NCBI GenBank assembly: GCA_964354135.1
Contig: CAYGZA010000064.1
Span: 1-23,552, forward strand
Direction of reading: 5' to 3'
Source of the DNA: CAYGZA01 sp964354135
Lineage (GTDB): Bacteria > Planctomycetota > Planctomycetia > Pirellulales > Thermoguttaceae
DNA length: 23,552 nt
Shown: positions 1-8,492 of the stretch, in pieces
Position numbering within the stretch: the stretch's first letter is position 1
Layout: the number at the start of each line of letters is the position of its first letter
Notes under the pieces: model-generated
Databases searched by the model: none
What the model was told of the DNA's origin: nothing
What the model saw: the letters and a program-made list of their open reading frames with translations, nothing else
Position numbers and translations under genes: made by a program

Positions 1-23
1 CCATGAAACACGATTCCGCGTCA

Positions 24-46
24 CCCGTCAATCGAAGATTGACGGG
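24..46. repeat. Perfect 10-bp hairpin
   Basis: Two perfect 10-bp arms (CCCGTCAATC at 24-33 and its reverse complement at 37-46) flank the 3-base loop GAA. No T-run follows on either strand, so it is not a textbook intrinsic terminator, although it could still end transcription of a gene lying left of the window. It is the first of three inverted repeats packed into about 180 bp. Confidence 0.8.
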
Positions 47-60
47 ACACTAGCGTGCAT

Positions 61-147
61 CCGGGAGGGCGAGGCTCCTGCCGAGCCGCACGCGGGGCCG
101 CAAGTCCGGCGCTCTTGCTCGGCTCGGCAAGAGCCTCGCGTTCCGGG
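61..147. repeat. Long imperfect inverted repeat
   Basis: The arm at 71-87 pairs with 121-137 at 16 of 17 positions (GAGGCTCCTGCCGAGCC against GAGGCTCTTGCCGAGCC on the other strand). Weaker pairing continues outward to about 61 and 147 (7 of 10). The intervening 33 bases are GC-rich. The cruciform-like layout, away from any coding frame, looks like a dispersed non-coding repeat unit. I see no second copy in this window, so the repeat-family reading is an inference. Confidence 0.65.
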
Positions 148-171
148 AAGCGTGAAATCCCGTTTCGCGCG

Positions 172-206
172 CAGACTTCCGAAGTTTTGAAGACTTCGGA
201 AGTCTG
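172..206. repeat. Perfect 14-bp hairpin
   Basis: The arm CAGACTTCCGAAGT (172-185) is exactly complementary to 193-206 with a 7-base loop. The sequence after it lacks a T-run on both strands. Together with the two inverted repeats before it, this fills the gene-free stretch 1-410. Nothing else supportable was seen there apart from a weak TAGAAT -10-like hexamer at 344-349 upstream of the gene starting at 411. Confidence 0.8.
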
Positions 207-410
207 TTCGCCCAATCGCCCCTTGCCCCGGGCGCCACAGTCTTACCCGTTACGGCACAACTGTGGCTCATAACCCTCCCGCACATGGCCATAAGTCGCG
301 GAATATCGGGCACAAAGGGCTAGGATGGCTCGCGGGACGGAGTTAGAATAGCGGGGCGGGCCGGCATCAGTCCATGGTCTCGTGAGCCAGGCAGGCGGGA
401 GCTCACCTCC

Positions 411-2411
411 GTGATACCCAAACTCGCCATCATCGGGGATCATCCCTTCGCGGGCGACAAGAAGGGAAAACCCAAGTCCCGGATCGGCACCCTCTTGCCG
501 CTGCGTGCCGCGCTGGTGACCTTGCCGGGGATCCATGCGACGCAGCGGCGGGATTATCTGGAGCTTCTCAACCGGCAACTCCAGGAAAAGGGTCTCCCGC
601 CCCTCACCAGGCAGCAGGAAACGGCCGAGTGGAACAGCGCCGTCGACCTGATCGTCGAGGACGGCACGATCCTCGTCCGCCCGGACCCCGAGAACATGCA
701 GCTCGCGTTCCAGGCGGATGAGCTTCTCCAGCAGCTCGTCCCGAAGCACCGGATCAAGTTCCTCAACGTGCTGAACAGGAAAGTCCGCGACGCCATCAAG
801 CGGCGGGGCGAGTGCTGGCGGATCACCCCCTTGCCGACCTCCGAGATCGAAATGAAGCGCATGATCGTGGAGTCGCGGATCGGCATCGGGGGACGGGAGA
901 TCTACTATTACAACAAGACCACCGGGGGACGCTTCCTGACCTGCCAGGAATTCGCCGGACTCGCGGACCTGGACGACGAAGGGCTGCGGCGGCACCTCGA
1001 CGAGATCCGGCAGTTCTCCGCGAGCACGAACCCGCTGGGCCGTCCGGAAATCGACTTCTTCATGGCCGGGCCCGGCTTCTCCAAGGACGATTTCGCGCCC
1101 TACGTGTTCCGCGATCTCGACCCGGAGCCGCTGCGGACGGTCTATGCCCGGCTCCGGCAGCAGTTCTTCGATGCGGTGCCCCCCGCCTTCCGCCAGGACG
1201 ATCCGGACAACCTCGAATGGCGCAACCGGATGTTCGCCGCGCTGATTGGCCAGAAGGACGAGGTCGTTTCCGAAGAGACGTTCATGGGCCTGAGCTCCGA
1301 GTTCTTCATGCAGATCCGCTGGCTGCCCGGGGGCCGGATCGAGGAGGGCGAGCTGATCCGCGACCCGATCTTCGACGAGTGCCTCGAAACCGCCGACGAG
1401 CAAGGGCGGGCGGAGCTGTGCGACGCCAAGGCTTGGGAGTTCATCTACAACTTCGTCCGCGAGTACGGCGACCTGGAGTACGTGAACGTCGGCCGGGTCG
1501 ACAACTCGCTTTCCCGGCGGGCCGAGTCGCGCGGCCGCCGCGGCGTGTACATCGTGGAGCTCAAGCAGCGCGGCAGCCGGGAGGAGATCGTCCGCGTCAT
1601 CCGCATGCAGAAGTGGGGAGTCCGCGAGCACCTGGAGGACGAGAAACCCTGGTTCAACGCCGTGACGGAGTCCGAAGAGTACACCCAGTACGTCCTCGAT
1701 CGCCGGCTCGGCTGCCGGCAACTGGGAATGTGCATGCCGAGCCGGGTCACGGCCGGCAAGATCTGCGAAAGGTACTTTGCCCAGTGGACCGGCCGCGACG
1801 GCATCGTGATTTGGTCGCCCTATTTCGAGCGCGACTACATCCGCGGCATCGCCACCGACAAAACGCCGCAGCACCGCTTCAAGGACCGGGAGTTCTCCCT
1901 GCGATTCGCCCGGCTCCTCGGTCAGGCCGCCGCGCCGAGCATCATCGTCGGGAGGTGCGACGCCCAGAAGAAGGTCCTCTTCGACGATGGCGACGAGGTG
2001 GTCCTCGAGGATGAGGCCGGGATGCCGGCCGCGATCATCGTATCCGACCAAACGGGGACCTTCAACGAGTACCATTGGGCGCTCTACGAGTCGGCGCCCG
2101 CCTACGCCGGGCCGATCAACCGCCGCGTCAAGTTCCTCCCCGACCCCGAGGAGTTCGCCCGCGTGTACCTCGAGGCCTTCCTCGAAAAGTTCTCCGCGAT
2201 CCGGGCGGAATACCGCCGGCGTCGCCGGGCGTTCGACGATCTCTTCCAGCACCGCCGCCTTGACCCTGCGGGGAGCTTCGCCTACCGGTGGGCCCAGGTC
2301 CTCAAGCGCCTGGACAAGACCGACCCCCGCGAGCTGGCCGAGCTCATCCGCGAGCACTGCGTGGTGAAGGGGGTTTTCCTGGAAGCCCTCCAGCCGTGCC
2401 AGCCGGTGTAG
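411..2411 (+). CDS. Conserved-looking protein of unknown function, 666 aa
   Basis: I do not recognise this family. The frame stays open for 666 codons with strong codon bias, begins at GTG 411 behind a purine-rich GGCGGGAG (394-401), and ends at TAG 2411. No signal peptide or membrane helix is visible, so it is probably cytoplasmic. The protein is mixed alpha/beta and rich in charged and aromatic residues, with segments such as REIYYYNKTTGGRFLTCQEF and WSPYFERDYIRGIATDK that look conserved rather than low-complexity. A basic run (RRRRR) lies near the C-terminus. It stands alone on its strand, converging with the ATPase gene at 2469 across a perfect palindrome. A planctomycete-restricted family is a guess; there is no motif on which to base an activity. 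Confidence 0.8.
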   Translation: MIPKLAIIGDHPFAGDKKGKPKSRIGTLLPLRAALVTLPGIHATQRRDYLELLNRQLQEKGLPPLTRQQETAEWNSAVDLIVEDGTILVRPDPENMQLAFQADELLQQLVPKHRIKFLNVLNRKVRDAIKRRGECWRITPLPTSEIEMKRMIVESRIGIGGREIYYYNKTTGGRFLTCQEFAGLADLDDEGLRRHLDEIRQFSASTNPLGRPEIDFFMAGPGFSKDDFAPYVFRDLDPEPLRTVYARLRQQFFDAVPPAFRQDDPDNLEWRNRMFAALIGQKDEVVSEETFMGLSSEFFMQIRWLPGGRIEEGELIRDPIFDECLETADEQGRAELCDAKAWEFIYNFVREYGDLEYVNVGRVDNSLSRRAESRGRRGVYIVELKQRGSREEIVRVIRMQKWGVREHLEDEKPWFNAVTESEEYTQYVLDRRLGCRQLGMCMPSRVTAGKICERYFAQWTGRDGIVIWSPYFERDYIRGIATDKTPQHRFKDREFSLRFARLLGQAAAPSIIVGRCDAQKKVLFDDGDEVVLEDEAGMPAAIIVSDQTGTFNEYHWALYESAPAYAGPINRRVKFLPDPEEFARVYLEAFLEKFSAIRAEYRRRRRAFDDLFQHRRLDPAGSFAYRWAQVLKRLDKTDPRELAELIREHCVVKGVFLEALQPCQPV

Positions 2412-2435
2412 CGGATCGCCCCCCGTAGCTGGCCC

Positions 2436-2459
2436 GTAGGCTGGGGCGATCGCCCCAGC
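2436..2459. repeat. GTAG-led palindromic repeat, copy 1 (possible bidirectional terminator)
   Basis: After GTAG at 2436-2439 comes the perfect 20-bp palindrome at 2440-2459 (GCTGGGGCGA and its complement). It sits between the convergent stops at 2411 and 2469, where a stem-loop could terminate both transcripts, although there is no U-tract. The same 23-24 bp layout recurs at 14379, 15130 and, inverted, 16097. Confidence 0.7.
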
Positions 2460-2468
2460 GCCCGGCCC

Positions 2469-3752
2469 TCATTCCTCTTCGTCCGGCAGGAGGTGTTCCG
2501 TCGGGATCACGCGCATCATTTCTTCGGTGCTGGTGATCCCCGCGGCGACTTTCAAGAGGGCGGCGCGGCGGACGTCGAGCATCCCGTCCTTGACCGCCTG
2601 GTCGCGGATCTGGCGGACGGGCTTCCGCTCGGCCACCAGCCGGCGGATCTCCCTTGAGACGCGGAGCACCTCGAACACCCCGGTTCGGCCGGTGAAACCC
2701 TCTTGATGGCAGGCCGGGCAGCCCTGCGCCGCGTAGATGGCCTCGCCTTGTCCCGGCTCCAGCCATTTGCGCACGTCCTCGAACGTCTGCGGCGACTCGC
2801 TGATGTCCACCGCCAGCTTGCACTTCGCGCACAGCGTCCGCACCAGCCGCTGGGCCAGGATTCCCAGCAGGCTGGAGGCCAGGAAGTGCGGGTGGACGCC
2901 CATCGCCAACATGCTGTCGACGGCCCGGGGCGCCGTCGCCGCGTGCAGCGTGGCCAGCACGATGTGCCCGCTGATCGCCGCGCGGACCGCAGTCTCCGCG
3001 GTGACCGGATCGCGGATCTCGCCCACCATGATCACGTCGGGCGACTGCCGCAGCACGCTCCGCAGGAGCTCGGGGAAATCCAAGTCGATCCGCGGATTGA
3101 CCTGCGACTGCCGCACGCCCGCCAAGGCGTACTCGACGGGGTCCTCGATCGTGTTGATCTTCCGCCGCCCGTCGTTGAGGTGCCGGAGGCAGGCGTACAG
3201 CGTGGTGGTCTTCCCCGAGCCCGTGGGCCCGGTCACCAGGATCAAGCCGCTGGGGCTGGAGAGCATCGATCGCAGCTTGCCGACGTCCGGGGGCGTCAGG
3301 CCGAGGTTCTCCGGGTCCAAGAGGCGCAGGTCGCGGTCCAACACGCGGACGGCGATGTCTTCGCCGTGCAGGGTCGGGATGGCGTTGATCCGCAGGTCCA
3401 CCTTGTGCCCGCCGGCGAGCTGGTAAACCCAGCGGCCGTCCTCGGGGCGAAACCGCGGCGCGATGTCCATGCCGGCAAGGGCCTTCATGTGGTTCATCAG
3501 CCGCCGCCCCTCGTCGCGCGGCACCGACGCCAACCGGTCCAAGAGCCCCAAGTGACGCACCGAAACGACCACCTCCTTCTCGTCCGAGTGGAAGAAGACG
3601 TCGCTGGCCGGAAGCCCCGCCGCATACTCCAGCACGATCGCTGTGGCCCGCTCCGGGTCCGCGCCGCTCAGGTTCAAGGCCACCGCCTCCGCGAAATCGA
3701 TGGTCTCGGGCGCGGGAGGCGCCTCTTGGATGGCTTTGTCTTCTTGGTTCAT
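2469..3752 (-). CDS. GspE/PilB-type secretion ATPase, short form
   Basis: Hexameric ATPase of the type II secretion / type IV pilus family, which powers pseudopilus or pilus assembly at the inner membrane. Motifs seen in the 427-aa product: Walker A GPTGSGKT (175-182), Asp box TIEDPVEY (201-208), Walker B VIMVGEIRD (240-248), His box HIVLATLH (263-270), and a tetracysteine zinc site with CxxC at 308/311 and 345/348. These match GspE/PilB rather than PilT, which lacks the cysteines. The N-terminal region is only about 100-110 residues, so the usual N-terminal docking domain is shortened or missing compared with 500-600-aa relatives. AGGGAG precedes ATG 3752 with a 7-nt gap. It follows the STAS gene by 60 bp in the same direction, so the two are probably co-transcribed. 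No pilin or secretin is present nearby. The substrate system is unknown. Confidence 0.9.
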   Translation of the reverse strand: MNQEDKAIQEAPPAPETIDFAEAVALNLSGADPERATAIVLEYAAGLPASDVFFHSDEKEVVVSVRHLGLLDRLASVPRDEGRRLMNHMKALAGMDIAPRFRPEDGRWVYQLAGGHKVDLRINAIPTLHGEDIAVRVLDRDLRLLDPENLGLTPPDVGKLRSMLSSPSGLILVTGPTGSGKTTTLYACLRHLNDGRRKINTIEDPVEYALAGVRQSQVNPRIDLDFPELLRSVLRQSPDVIMVGEIRDPVTAETAVRAAISGHIVLATLHAATAPRAVDSMLAMGVHPHFLASSLLGILAQRLVRTLCAKCKLAVDISESPQTFEDVRKWLEPGQGEAIYAAQGCPACHQEGFTGRTGVFEVLRVSREIRRLVAERKPVRQIRDQAVKDGMLDVRRAALLKVAAGITSTEEMMRVIPTEHLLPDEEE

Positions 3753-3812
3753 CCGGTTTCTCCCTGCCGGGGTCCTGAGAGGGAAGCCGCCCGGGCGGCA
3801 CGTCCCGCGCCG

Positions 3813-4178
3813 CTACGTCATCGCCAGCGCCGAAGCCTCGTCCTCCGCAATATCGAGGACCTGGTCCAGGCGCATCACCTTGATCACGTCGAGAATCGTC
3901 GGCGGCACGGAATGGATCACCAGCTTGCCCGCGGCCTCGCGAAACCGCCGGTTGCACGACAGGAGCCAGCCCAAGCCGCTGGAATCGATGAACGTCGCCG
4001 CCGCCAGGCTCAAGAGCACCCGCCGCGAATAGCCCTCGCCCCCCAACGCGCGCTCCATCGGCTCGGGGCTGGTCCCCAGGGCGCTCTGCACGATCCGTCC
4101 GACCGCCCGCAGCCGCACCGCTTGCGCGTCGCTGGACAGCACGTCCAGCCGCATCCCCTGGTCATCCGGGTTGGGCAT
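3813..4178 (-). CDS. STAS-domain protein (anti-sigma-factor antagonist type)
   Basis: The 121-aa product is essentially a single STAS domain. The diagnostic segment TFIDSSGLGWLL (62-73) carries the DSSG loop whose serine (Ser66 or Ser67) corresponds to the phosphorylated serine of SpoIIAA/RsbV proteins. The following strand-helix (GKLVIHSVPPTILDVIKVMRL) fits the family. I chose ATG 4178 over an upstream in-frame start at 4502, because that extension is arginine-rich and overlaps the divergent Tat gene, and because GGAG lies 11 nt before 4178. The family role is partner switching with an anti-sigma kinase. No kinase or phosphatase gene is in view, and the adjacent gene is a GspE-like ATPase, so the partner is unknown. 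A role in ATPase regulation is conceivable but unsupported. Confidence 0.85.
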   Translation of the reverse strand: MPNPDDQGMRLDVLSSDAQAVRLRAVGRIVQSALGTSPEPMERALGGEGYSRRVLLSLAAATFIDSSGLGWLLSCNRRFREAAGKLVIHSVPPTILDVIKVMRLDQVLDIAEDEASALAMT

Positions 4179-4225
4179 GTCTTGGGTCTCCGGAAACGGT
4201 CCGCCGAGTCGCTGCACTCCACGCG

Positions 4226-4239
4226 GTCGAGTATACTGG
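4226..4239. promoter_or_regulatory. Divergent promoter candidate, AGTATACT box
   Basis: AGTATACT (4230-4237) is an 8-bp palindrome and therefore offers a TATACT -10 hexamer on both strands. It lies in the 180-bp gap between the divergent STAS gene and Tat-protein gene, 121 nt before ATG 4359 and about 50 nt before ATG 4178. No convincing -35 hexamer was found. A 14-bp version differing at one base occurs at 19980-19993 upstream of the FAS cluster. Confidence 0.35.
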
Positions 4240-4358
4240 GGCGGCTGCAAGCCCACAACGGGAGGGAAGGGGAGAGTAATGCCACGCCCGGGGGGTGCGC
4301 ACAACCAGGGAGCCATCCGAACATCCGAGCCGTAACGCCGCAGAATGAGAAACACGCC

Positions 4359-5540
4359 ATGAAACGACGCACATTCTTGCAGACAGCCGCGGCGGGTGCC
4401 GCGGGAATGGTTGCACGCCGCGCGGCCGCCGCGCCACGGGAGGAGGCCGAAGTGATCGCGATCCACGAGCCGTTTCGCGGGGCCGTGCTCAACCGGCGGC
4501 ACGGCAAGCTAGTCCAACGTGGCCTGGAGATCCCGGTCCGCGGCGAGGCGCCGCCGGAGGCCCGCGTCACCGTCAACGGCTCCGTGGCCCGGCGAGACGG
4601 CCGTCGCTTCGCCGCCGACGTTGTCCTGGAGGAAAAGGAGACCGAGATCGCGGCCGTGTCCGAAGGACCGGCCGGGCGGCGCGAGGCCCGCGTCCGGGTC
4701 CGCTGGGACCGCCACTCGTTTCCCCGCTACCGCTTCGCCATCGACGACAACAGCTTTTTCCTGCGGGACGTTGCGCGGAAGGGCTACAAGTCGCTCTTCG
4801 ACTGCTTCTACTTGAAGATGCTCCGCGACCTGCACGCCAAGTACGGGGCGAAGTTCGTCCTCAACATCTACTACCGGACGGAGGACGGTTTTGAGCTGCC
4901 GCAGTTTCCCGAGCGCTACCGCGGCCAATGGCGCGACAACGCCCACTGGCTCCGGCTCTCCTTCCACGCCCTGGCCGACAAGCCCGACCGCCCCTACCAG
5001 GACGCCCCGGTCGAGAAGCTGACCGCCGATTTCGACAAGGTGGTGGCCGAGATCCGCCGTTTCGCGGGCGAGGAGACCTATGCCCCCACGACCGTGATCC
5101 ACTGGGGCATGGTCCGGCCGGAGCCGGCGGTCTTTGGGGCCCTAGCCCGGCGGGGCGTCCGCGTTTTGAGCGGTTACTTCCAGCAGGTCGACGGCAAGTG
5201 GGACATTAACTACCGGCTGGACGACCGCCGCTCGGAGTACCTCTCGCGGCACGACGCCCTGGTCGATTTCCAGAGCGGCATCGCCTTCTCCAAGATCGAC
5301 ATCGTCTGCAACCTCGTGCCCAACGAGAAGATCGTCCCGGCGCTGGAACCGGTGGTCCGCGATCCCAATACGGCCGAGATCATCGACATCTTGACCCACG
5401 AGCAGTACTTCTGGCCGTTCTACGTCAACTACATTCCGGACCACCCGGCGCGGCTGGATACGGCCATTCGCTTCGTGACCGAGCGCGGGTACAAGCCGGT
5501 CTTCCTGCACGAGGGCTTCTTGGGGGCGCCGGACGGGTAA
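4359..5540 (+). CDS. Tat-exported polysaccharide-deacetylase-like protein
   Basis: The 393-aa product starts MKRRTFLQ, a twin-arginine motif followed by an alanine-rich hydrophobic stretch and an Ala-rich cleavage region around residues 20-26, so export of a folded protein is likely. ATG 4359 is chosen because it begins exactly at this signal; the same frame stays open upstream. A short beta-rich region (about 30-120) precedes a domain with FAIDDNSFF, a long alpha/beta middle, and a C-terminal segment with ILTHEQYFWPFY and a final HEGFLG. The DD pair and late histidines suggest a NodB-like carbohydrate deacetylase fold, but I cannot map a full metal triad, so this is tentative. A two-gene extension into a glycosidase-like protein and an aldo/keto reductase follows, which supports a role in glycan processing outside the cytoplasm. 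Confidence 0.75.
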   Translation: MKRRTFLQTAAAGAAGMVARRAAAAPREEAEVIAIHEPFRGAVLNRRHGKLVQRGLEIPVRGEAPPEARVTVNGSVARRDGRRFAADVVLEEKETEIAAVSEGPAGRREARVRVRWDRHSFPRYRFAIDDNSFFLRDVARKGYKSLFDCFYLKMLRDLHAKYGAKFVLNIYYRTEDGFELPQFPERYRGQWRDNAHWLRLSFHALADKPDRPYQDAPVEKLTADFDKVVAEIRRFAGEETYAPTTVIHWGMVRPEPAVFGALARRGVRVLSGYFQQVDGKWDINYRLDDRRSEYLSRHDALVDFQSGIAFSKIDIVCNLVPNEKIVPALEPVVRDPNTAEIIDILTHEQYFWPFYVNYIPDHPARLDTAIRFVTERGYKPVFLHEGFLGAPDG

Positions 5541-5582
5541 GGAGAATGACGAAATCCAAGTGACGAGTGACGGAGGAGCCGT

Positions 5583-7322
5583 ATGAGACGCACGCTCATC
5601 TCGCTTTCCGCGATTATCGTACTGGCCGGCGGCGGTCTGTCGGCCCAGGAGTTGAAGTCCACCCACTCAAAGCACCTCTGGTTCTACATGCCGACCAACA
5701 TGCTGGTGGACGAGAACGTGACCAAGGACATCGCTCTGCTGGAGCGGGCCGCCAAGGCCGGCTACAACGGCGTGCTCTTGGCCGACAGCAAGTTCATGCG
5801 CTGGGACATCCTGCCCGACCGGTACGCTCAAAACGTGCGCAGAGTCCGCCAAGCCTGTCGGGACCTGAAGATCGACTGCATTGCCGCGGTCTGCCCGATC
5901 GGCTACTCGAACGACCTGTTGAGCCGCGATCCGAACTTGGCCGAGGGGCTCCCCGTGGTCAATGCCCCCTTCGTCGCCCGCGACGGGAAGCTCGTGCCCG
6001 CCGATGAGTCGGCCGCGCTGGTTAACGGCAGCTTCGAGCAGCACCGGAACAACATGCCTGGCGGCTGGGGGTTCGTCGATTCGCCAGGGAAGGTGAGCTT
6101 CATCGACACCGAGGTGGTTTTCGAGGGCAAGTGCTCGCTCCGCATGGAGGACATCGGCGTACGCAACCCGCCGCACGGCCACGGGCGAATGAACCAGACG
6201 TTAAAGGTTGCCCCGTTTCGCTATTATCACGTCTCCGCGGCGGTGAAGACGGAGAACTTTGAGGCTGCTAATGAGATCCGCATCGCGGTGCTGGCTAAGG
6301 ACGGGATGTCGCTGAATCACTATCAGCCCCGGGTGGCGAAGACGCAGGATTGGAAGCGGATCGACGCGACCTTCAACAGCCTGGAGAACACCGAGGTGCT
6401 CGTCTACCTGGGCGTCTGGGGCGGCCGCCGGGGCAAGATCTGGTGGGACGACGTGCGCCTGGAGCCGGCCGGGTTGGTCAACGTGGTGCGGCGGGTCGGG
6501 GCACCTTTGCGGGCCACGAGCGAAGACGGCAAGACGGCCTTCGTCGAGGGAAAGGACTTCGGCCTCATCCGCGACCCCAAGCTCGGCGCCGATCCCTATC
6601 CCGGCTCCTTCACCGCCTGGCACGAGCAGCCGGTTGTCGCGATCCCCAGCGGCAGCGGGATCCGCGACGGACAGAAGCTCCTGCTGAACTACTATCACAC
6701 CGCAATCATCCACCATGACCAGGTCATGTGCTGCATGGCGGAGCCGAAAGTCTACGACATTCTCCAATGGCATGTCGCCCAGGTCCACAAGAACGTGCAA
6801 CCCGACGGCTACTTCCTCAGCCACGACGAGATTCGCGTCCAGGGTTGGGACCAAAGCTGCCGCCATACGGACGTCACGCCTGGGCGGCTTCTAGCGGGCA
6901 ACTTCGCGCGGTGCGTGCGGATCGTCCGGAAGGAGGATCCCGGCAAGACGATCTACGTTTGGTCCGATATGTTCGACCCGCTCCACAACGCCCCCAAGAC
7001 CGGCAAGTACTATCTCGTGCGCGGCGACGGCCCCTGGTACGGCTCCTGGCAGGGACTGCCGAAGGATGTCGTGATCTGCAACTGGAATTCCGACCCGAAG
7101 AAGCGGACCGATTCGCTCAAGCACTTCGCGGCCTTGGGGCACAAGCAGATCCTGGCCGGCTACTACGACGGGCCGGTCGCCGCGATCACCCCCTGGCTGG
7201 AGGATGCCCGAAAGGCCGGCGGCGTCCTGGGGGTGATGTACACGACCTGGCAGAATCGCTACAACGATCTGGAGGCTTTCGCCAAAGAGGTGCGGCCTGG
7301 AAGCACGGAGTCCACGCCATGA
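5583..7322 (+). CDS. Secreted glycosidase-like protein with inserted carbohydrate-binding-like domain
   Basis: The 579-aa product has a Sec signal peptide (MRRT, hydrophobic core to about residue 17, likely cut near LSA-QE). Residues about 30-130 look like the start of a TIM barrel (ERAAKAGYNGVLLADSKF). Residues about 145-295 resemble a CBM_4_9 jelly roll, with NGSFEQ, PGGWGF, GKCSLRM and a closing WWDDVRLEP. The barrel then resumes and contains SHDEIR; D415-E416 are plausible catalytic acids, reminiscent of the Asp-Glu pair of GH20-type enzymes. I cannot assign a GH family. GGAGGAG 5 nt before ATG 5583 supports the start. It follows the Tat gene by 42 bp, and its stop overlaps the next start (ATGA at 7319-7322), so translation is probably coupled to the reductase. 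The likely substrate is a polysaccharide or glycoconjugate. Confidence 0.8.
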   Translation: MRRTLISLSAIIVLAGGGLSAQELKSTHSKHLWFYMPTNMLVDENVTKDIALLERAAKAGYNGVLLADSKFMRWDILPDRYAQNVRRVRQACRDLKIDCIAAVCPIGYSNDLLSRDPNLAEGLPVVNAPFVARDGKLVPADESAALVNGSFEQHRNNMPGGWGFVDSPGKVSFIDTEVVFEGKCSLRMEDIGVRNPPHGHGRMNQTLKVAPFRYYHVSAAVKTENFEAANEIRIAVLAKDGMSLNHYQPRVAKTQDWKRIDATFNSLENTEVLVYLGVWGGRRGKIWWDDVRLEPAGLVNVVRRVGAPLRATSEDGKTAFVEGKDFGLIRDPKLGADPYPGSFTAWHEQPVVAIPSGSGIRDGQKLLLNYYHTAIIHHDQVMCCMAEPKVYDILQWHVAQVHKNVQPDGYFLSHDEIRVQGWDQSCRHTDVTPGRLLAGNFARCVRIVRKEDPGKTIYVWSDMFDPLHNAPKTGKYYLVRGDGPWYGSWQGLPKDVVICNWNSDPKKRTDSLKHFAALGHKQILAGYYDGPVAAITPWLEDARKAGGVLGVMYTTWQNRYNDLEAFAKEVRPGSTESTP

Positions 7323-8311
7323 ACACGCGGCCTTTCGGCAGTTCGGGCGTCGAGGTTTCCGAAATCGGGCTGGGGACCTGGCAGCTCGGCGGCACGGAAT
7401 GGGGAAGCGTCTCCGACCAGCAGGCCCTCGACACGCTGCGGGCCGCCGCCGACGCCGGCGTCACCTTTCTCGACACCGCCGACATCTACGGCCTCGGCCG
7501 GAGCGAGACCCTCATCGGCCGTTTCCTCAAGGACCGCCCCGACCGGGACCGGTTCTTCATCGCCACCAAGCTCGGCCGCTATCCCGAGCCGGGCTGGCCG
7601 GAGAACTTCACCCGCAAGGCCGTCTTCGAGCACACGGAAAACTCGCTCAAGCGGCTCGGCATGGAGGCCCTCGACCTCACGCAGACGCACTGCATCCCCG
7701 TGGAAATCATGCGGCAGGGCGAGGTCTTCGAGCATCTCCGCGAGCTTAAGCAAGAGGGCAAGATCAAGCAATTCGGCGCCAGCGTCGAGTCGGTGCAGGA
7801 GGCCCTCTGTTGTCTGAACGCCGACGGGCTGGCCTCGCTGCAAATCATCTTCAACGTCTTCCGCCAGAAGCCGGCCGAAGTGCTGTTCGGGCCGGCCAGG
7901 CAGAAGGGCGTCGCCGTGATCGTGCGGCTTCCCCTGGCCAGCGGCCTCCTCTCCGGCCGGTTCCACGCCGACATGACCTTCGCCGAGAACGACCACCGCA
8001 CCTTCAACCGCGACGGTCAGAAGTTCAACGTCGGCGAGACGTTTGCCGGGCTGCCCTTCGGCAAGGGGGTCGAGCTGGCCGACATGCTCAAGCCGCTCGT
8101 CCCCGGCCAGGCAACCATGGCCCAGTTCGCCTTGCGCTGGTGCCTGGATTTCGATGCGGTCACCACCGTCATCCCCGGCGCCAAGCGCCCCGAGCAGGCC
8201 CGGATGAACGCGCTGGCCTCGGACCTCCCGCCGCTCGACCCGGCCTTGCGCCGGCAATTGCGGCAGTTCTACGACGAAGAAGTCGTCCAGCACATCCGCG
8301 GGAAATACTGA
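7319..8311 (+). CDS. Aldo/keto reductase
   Basis: The 330-aa product is a cytoplasmic NAD(P)H-dependent oxidoreductase of the AKR superfamily. The expected catalytic tetrad is present: Asp52 (FLDTADIY), Tyr57, Lys84 (ATKLG) and His124 (THC). The early segment VSEIGLGTWQLGG and the cofactor-side QFALRWCLD ... VIPGAKRPEQ fit the single-domain (alpha/beta)8 barrel, and the length is typical. ATG 7319 overlaps the upstream TGA by four bases. In context it probably reduces or oxidises a sugar or sugar-derived aldehyde released by the two exported proteins of the same operon; the exact substrate is not visible. Confidence 0.92.
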   Translation: MNTRPFGSSGVEVSEIGLGTWQLGGTEWGSVSDQQALDTLRAAADAGVTFLDTADIYGLGRSETLIGRFLKDRPDRDRFFIATKLGRYPEPGWPENFTRKAVFEHTENSLKRLGMEALDLTQTHCIPVEIMRQGEVFEHLRELKQEGKIKQFGASVESVQEALCCLNADGLASLQIIFNVFRQKPAEVLFGPARQKGVAVIVRLPLASGLLSGRFHADMTFAENDHRTFNRDGQKFNVGETFAGLPFGKGVELADMLKPLVPGQATMAQFALRWCLDFDAVTTVIPGAKRPEQARMNALASDLPPLDPALRRQLRQFYDEEVVQHIRGKY

Positions 8312-8418
8312 CCGCGGGCCTCCGGTTCGGCACCGGCAGGGGGCTCAATGATTGCCCAGCTTCCGCAGCTTCCCAAGCGGCGGTTCGCGGTTTCTTCCAT
8401 CCGCCCTCGGTTGCCCTC

Positions 8419-8446
8419 TTGCTACCACCGCAGCGGCGGGTATCTT
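8419..8446 (+). promoter_or_regulatory. Weak sigma70-type promoter candidate
   Basis: TTGCTA (8419-8424) and TATCTT (8441-8446) are separated by 16 bp, about 45 nt upstream of the small protein starting at 8493. Both hexamers are imperfect. Confidence 0.3.
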
Positions 8447-8492
8447 ATCCGGTTGGGGCAACGCCAATCGCCAGGCCAACGGAGAACCGCAC

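Noticed and set aside
243..2357. 704-codon open frame on the minus strand
   Set aside because: Antisense shadow of the 411-2411 gene in high-GC DNA; composition is repetitive and shows no domain.
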